Source: an uncultured Desulfobacterales bacterium
GTDB lineage: Bacteria > Desulfobacterota > Desulfobacteria > Desulfobacterales > UBA11574
Length of the DNA stretch: 55,515 bases
Reading direction: 5' to 3'
NCBI GenBank assembly: GCA_937998305.1
Contig: CALLDL010000060.1
Coordinates: 1-55,515, forward strand
Program-made: the position numbers and the translations under genes
Notes under the pieces: generated by a model
Told to the model about the DNA's origin: nothing
Database searches by the model: none
Seen by the model: only the letters and a program-made list of their open reading frames with translations
In this document: positions 52,861-55,515 of the stretch, piece by piece
How the letters are laid out: each line of letters starts with the position of its first letter
Numbering within the stretch: position 1 is the stretch's first letter

Positions 52861-53721
52861 ATGAGATCAATTGACTGCAGCACCCAAGTTTGCGCGGTTA
52901 TTGGTAATCCAGTTGCGCACAGCCTTTCACCGGCAATTCACAATGCCGCCTTTGAGTTTTTGGACCTGAATTTCATCTATGTGGCGTGTCCGGTCGAGGA
53001 CGTAAAAGGTGCATTAGCAGGCATGCGTGCGATAAAAAACTTTCGAGGAATGAGTGTCACTATTCCGCACAAAATTGAAGTAATGAAATATATGGATGAA
53101 ATTGCGACCGTGGACCGTAACATTGGTTCAATAAATACGGTTCTTCATGAACAGGACAAGTTGGTCGGATTGGGCACGGATGGAATTGGTGCACTAAAGG
53201 CTCTCATTGATAGCGGTGTAGCAATTGATGGTAAGAACATCTTGATGTTGGGAGCTGGAGGTGCAGCGAGGGCGATTTCCTTTACTCTTGCCCAGAATAC
53301 CAAGCTGGGGGAACTTTCAATTCTCGATATTGATGAAGCTCTGCTTCAGGAATTGAAGACTGATCTGGAGACCGGTACGGGTGCCGTCATCAAGTCCGGG
53401 TTGATAAGTGAGAACGCTCTGGCGGTAGAGATGGAAAAAACGGATTTAATCATCAATTGTACGCCGGTCGGCATGCATCCAAACGTTGATGCCTCTCTAA
53501 TATCTCCTGGGTTATTTCGACCTGAACAGGTTGTCTTTGATATTGTGTATACGCCCCTTGAAACGAAACTGCTGGCCGAGGCCAAGTCTCGCGGCCTTAA
53601 GGTGATTCCCGGAGTTGAGATGTTTATCAACCAAGCGGCTCTGCAGTTTGAACATTTCACCGGCGTTGACGCGCCTGTCGAGGTTATGCGTCGAGTAGTA
53701 ATGGAGCATCTACAATCATGA
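52861..53721 (+). CDS. aroE: Shikimate dehydrogenase
   Basis: A 286-residue enzyme with GNPVAHSLSPAIHNAAFEFL, MSVTIPHKIEVM, the NADP-binding LMLGAGGAARAISFTL and NCTPVGMHPNVDASL. It reduces 3-dehydroshikimate to shikimate in aromatic synthesis. ATG 52861 is chosen because AAAAGGAGGT (52841-52850) lies 10 bp upstream. It lies within the cassette array, 39 bp after the attC of cassette E, and overlaps aroK by 4 bp. Confidence 0.95.
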   Translation: MRSIDCSTQVCAVIGNPVAHSLSPAIHNAAFEFLDLNFIYVACPVEDVKGALAGMRAIKNFRGMSVTIPHKIEVMKYMDEIATVDRNIGSINTVLHEQDKLVGLGTDGIGALKALIDSGVAIDGKNILMLGAGGAARAISFTLAQNTKLGELSILDIDEALLQELKTDLETGTGAVIKSGLISENALAVEMEKTDLIINCTPVGMHPNVDASLISPGLFRPEQVVFDIVYTPLETKLLAEAKSRGLKVIPGVEMFINQAALQFEHFTGVDAPVEVMRRVVMEHLQS

Positions 53722-54254
53722 ACATAGTACTGATCGGATATCGTGGTACAGGAAAGAGTGTAGTAGGAAAGCTTGTCTCCGAGCGCCTCCAGATAAAGTG
53801 TATTGCTATGGATGCGAGAATAGTTGAGGAGGCCGGAATGTCAATTCCAGATATTGTGGAAAATCATGGCTGGACGACATTCCGCGATATGGAATCTGAA
53901 GTCACCAGGGAGTTGGCAAAGCTTGACAACATTATTATTGATACGGGTGGGGGTGTTATTGAAAGGCCGGAAAATATTGATGTCCTGCAAGCGAACTCCT
54001 GTATTATTTGGCTCAAGGCTTCAGTAGGCGTGATCGTCTCGCGTATTCAAGGAGGCATTGAAAGACCCTCTTTGACTGGTGAAAAAAGCTTCACTGAAGA
54101 GGTGACAGAAGTTTTGGAGCGAAGGACTCCAAAATACACGAGTGCCGCTCAATACGAAATTGATACAGAACAACTAACACCAGAGCAGGTCGCAGACAGA
54201 ATAATTAAAATCTGGAAGAAAGGAGATTGCACAAGAAGTACTCAAGGAAGATAG
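53718..54254 (+). CDS. aroK: Shikimate kinase
   Basis: A 178-residue P-loop kinase with Walker A GYRGTGKSVVGKL, the shikimate-binding FRDMESEV and DTGGGVIERP, and an arginine-containing lid (GIERPSLTGEKSF). It phosphorylates shikimate at O3. The ATG overlaps the aroE TGA (ATGA), so the pair is translationally coupled. Housekeeping genes are unusual between attC sites; they may be a captured two-gene cassette or native genes into which cassettes moved. Confidence 0.94.
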   Translation: MNIVLIGYRGTGKSVVGKLVSERLQIKCIAMDARIVEEAGMSIPDIVENHGWTTFRDMESEVTRELAKLDNIIIDTGGGVIERPENIDVLQANSCIIWLKASVGVIVSRIQGGIERPSLTGEKSFTEEVTEVLERRTPKYTSAAQYEIDTEQLTPEQVADRIIKIWKKGDCTRSTQGR

Positions 54255-54263
54255 GTGCCCGTC

Positions 54264-54347
54264 ACTGCAACTGACAGCCAGGACGGAGCGGTTTTGCAAG
54301 ATTGTAAATCCTTGTTACCCTGGCTGCCGCTGAGCTCGGCGTTGGAT
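54264..54347 (+). repeat. attC-like site after aroK
   Basis: CTGCAAC (54265-54271) to GTTGGAT (54341-54347). CAGCCAGG pairs with CCTGGCTG, and the right half CTGCCGCTGAGCTCGGC is attC-like. The left box does not match the box at the start of this unit (GTTATGC at 52816), so the aroE-aroK unit is not a clean cassette. Confidence 0.55.
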
Positions 54348-54385
54348 GTCTCCCGATAGTTCTTTAGGATTGAAAGGAACAAAAC

Positions 54386-54422
54386 AATAACCCTTGACGA
54401 TAGTATCTTTTTGGGTTATTAT
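54386..54422 (+). promoter_or_regulatory. Promoter and operator of higBA
   Basis: TTGACG (54394-54399) and TATTAT (54417-54422) are 17 bp apart. AATAACCC (54386-54393) and GGGTTATT (54413-54420) form an inverted repeat flanking the -35 and covering the -10, a likely HigA operator. The start point would fall at or near the higB ATG (54430). Confidence 0.65.
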
Positions 54423-54429
54423 ATTTGCA

Positions 54430-54711
54430 ATGATCAAAATATTTAAATGCAAAGAGACTGAGAAAATATTTCAAGGTCAGTTCTCTAAAAAACTGCCCCA
54501 TGACATACAGCGACTTGCAGAAAGAAAACTCATTATGATCCATAGAGCGGGCAATCTTAGTGATCTTCGAGTCCCACCTGCAAACCGGCTGGAGAAATTG
54601 AGTGGCAACCGTGAAAGACAGCACAGTATACGAATAAACGACCAGTGGCGTATTTGTTTCGAATGGCGTGAAGAGGGTGTATGCGGTGTTGAGATAGTTG
54701 ATTATCACTGA
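54430..54711 (+). CDS. higB: HigB-family toxin
   Basis: A 93-residue RelE-superfamily toxin: FQGQFSKKLPHDIQRLAERK, DLRVPPANRLEKLSGNR and SIRINDQWRICFEWRE, the HigB pattern. HigB toxins cut mRNA on ribosomes. I start at ATG 54430, giving the usual length; a longer reading upstream would cross the promoter. The -10 box ends 7 bp before the ATG, so the mRNA is probably leaderless. It precedes higA by 11 bp, toxin first as in other higBA loci. Confidence 0.9.
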   Translation: MIKIFKCKETEKIFQGQFSKKLPHDIQRLAERKLIMIHRAGNLSDLRVPPANRLEKLSGNRERQHSIRINDQWRICFEWREEGVCGVEIVDYH

Positions 54712-54722
54712 GGAGGTAATAC

Positions 54723-55022
54723 ATGAGAGATTTCCCGCCAACACACCCTGGCGAAATATTGCTTGAGGAATTTTTAAAGCCAATGGGAATAACCCAGTAC
54801 CGGCTTGCAAAAGATATTGGCGTTCCTGCTATGCGAATTAGCAAAATTGTTCGCGGTGAAAGAGGTATTAGTGCTGACACAGCTTTAAGGCTGGCCCGAT
54901 ATTTTGGGATGTCTGTTGATTTTTGGACAGGTATTCAAGTCCATTATGACACTGAAATGGCCAAAATGAATTTGGGAAATCGATTAGAGAGAGAAGTCAA
55001 AGTTCTTGTTCCAGCAGCCTGA
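54723..55022 (+). CDS. higA: HigA-family antitoxin
   Basis: A 99-residue helix-turn-helix protein with FPPTHPGEILLEEFLKPMGI, TQYRLAKDIGVPAMRISKIV and ADTALRLARYFGMSVDFWTG, the HigA/VapI pattern. It neutralises HigB and should repress the promoter at 54386-54422. GAGGAGGT lies 6 bp before the ATG. It ends 27 bp before the attC site closing this cassette, so toxin, antitoxin and promoter form one cassette. Confidence 0.92.
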   Translation: MRDFPPTHPGEILLEEFLKPMGITQYRLAKDIGVPAMRISKIVRGERGISADTALRLARYFGMSVDFWTGIQVHYDTEMAKMNLGNRLEREVKVLVPAA

Positions 55023-55049
55023 AAATCAATCAATCCTCTTATATCCAGC

Positions 55050-55177
55050 ATCCAACAAAAGCTTGGAGGCAGACGCCTAAAACCCCCTCGGGTTGAAACC
55101 AATTTGGTTTCTCGGCATTCCATCAATTTTCGAACATTTTCGTTACTTTAACGGCGTGCTCAAGCTTGGCGTTATAT
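55050..55177 (+). repeat. attC site of the higBA cassette
   Basis: ATCCAAC (55050-55056) to GTTATAT (55171-55177), 128 bp. ATCCAAC is the exact complement of the cassette-start box GTTGGAT (54341). AAGCTTGGAGGCAGACGCC pairs with the complement of GGCGTGCTCAAGCTT with unpaired bases on one strand. Its central part includes the hairpins CCCCCTCGGGTT and AACCAATTTGGTT. Confidence 0.82.
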
Positions 55178-55203
55178 TGCTGGTAATGAAGTGAAATAAA
55201 CTC

Positions 55204-55515
55204 ATGAAAGCGATTTTACACACAAAATTCGGACCACCGGATGAACTTCAGTCCAAAGAGGTAGATAAACCTGTTCCCAGGGACAATGAAGTACTGATAA
55301 AAATACATGCGACAACAGTAACAAGCACGGACTGTAACGCTCGTAATTTCACATTTGTCCCTAAAGTGTTTCAGCTCCCCGCGCGACTGTTCTTTTTTGG
55401 TATCTTCAGACCAAGAATAAATATACTGGGGTTTGATCTGGCCGGAGAAATTGAGGCGGTCGGCAAAGATGTAAAACGATTTAAAGAAGGTGACCAGGTT
55501 TTTGGAACACCCGGC
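55204..55515 (+). CDS. MDR-family alcohol dehydrogenase / quinone oxidoreductase (partial)
   Basis: The first 104 codons of a medium-chain dehydrogenase/reductase, cut by the window end. It begins MKAILHTKFGPPDELQSKEV and has VLIKIHATTVTSTDCNARNF and LGFDLAGEIEAVGKDVKRF, then EGDQVFG, the GroES-like N-terminal domain. The zinc-ligand positions are not typical of zinc alcohol dehydrogenases, so a quinone-oxidoreductase-like enzyme is more likely. It follows the last attC site by 26 bp and is probably cassette cargo. Confidence 0.85.
   Translation, partial: MKAILHTKFGPPDELQSKEVDKPVPRDNEVLIKIHATTVTSTDCNARNFTFVPKVFQLPARLFFFGIFRPRINILGFDLAGEIEAVGKDVKRFKEGDQVFGTPG

Larger units (their letters stand above)
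49333..55177 (+). mobile_element. Integron-type gene cassette array (no integrase seen)
   Basis: Seven units, all on the + strand, each end in a palindromic attC-like site with an AAC-type box at its left and a GTT-type box at its right. The first box of a unit and the AAC box at its end should be complementary: GTTAGAT/ATCTAAC (unit A), GTTATAT/ATATAAC (unit E) and GTTGGAT/ATCCAAC (unit G) are exact; units B and C match 6 of 7. An eighth unit starts at 55172. No intI gene lies in the window, so this is either a cluster lacking an integrase or one whose integrase is beyond the right edge. Confidence 0.8.

Overview
The window reads as a chromosomal segment of an anaerobic deltaproteobacterium (Desulfobacterota), most likely a sulfate reducer of the Desulfobacterales. 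The grounds are a multi-subunit pyruvate:ferredoxin oxidoreductase whose delta subunit is fused to a GltD-like flavoprotein, a one-piece class I fumarase, citramalate synthase for isoleucine, a c-di-GMP-I riboswitch, a probable selenocysteine codon, and many short palindromic repeats. The genus cannot be settled from sequence reading alone.

Layout. 1-15.25 kb: the 3' end of tuf, then S10-spc-alpha ribosomal protein genes (rpsJ to rplQ) with secY, infA, rpmJ and rpoA, all on the + strand, closed by a strong terminator at 15.2 kb; a palindromic repeat sits between rpsC and rplP. 15.3-23.9 kb: a FAD dehydrogenase, an alpha/beta hydrolase, an E1-like protein, an AEC transporter, and a signalling group (EAL-HDOD protein, PilZ-like protein, receiver-only regulator, LolA-fold-like exported protein, flagellar rod-like protein). 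24.2 kb: a c-di-GMP-I riboswitch pointing at the rod-like gene, with a 119-bp element inserted between them. 24.5-31.6 kb (- strand): a YkgJ-family gene whose first cysteine cluster needs UGA to be read as selenocysteine, fumarase, and porC-porA-porB-porD/gltD with a structured leader. 31.7-38.9 kb: an N-acylamino acid racemase/OSBS-like enzyme with a GNAT partner, an Mrp/NBP35 ATPase, a flavodoxin-fold reductase, pyrD and a chalcone-isomerase-like protein, separated by repeat-rich spacers. 39.0-48.4 kb (- strand): ilvD-ilvB-ilvN-ilvC-cimA-leuA behind a sigma70-type promoter, a 29-codon Ile/Leu/Val-rich leader peptide and an attenuator.

48.55-55.5 kb: after an apparently orphan sigma54 promoter comes a run of genes, all on the + strand, separated by attC-like sites. 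The GTT-type box at the start of several units is the exact or near-exact reverse complement of the AAC-type box at the end of the same unit, the pattern expected of integron gene cassettes. Cargo: a zinc-ribbon membrane protein, an exported beta-sandwich protein, a methyltransferase, a membrane protein, an RHH/RelE toxin-antitoxin pair, aroE-aroK, a HigBA pair, and an incomplete MDR oxidoreductase. No integrase gene is visible.

The parts most worth checking are the cassette array without an integrase, the in-frame UGA in the YkgJ gene, the complete ilv attenuator, the riboswitch interrupted by a mobile element, twin hairpins with compensating changes between ilvD and ilvB, and the family of short elements with 5-bp target duplications.
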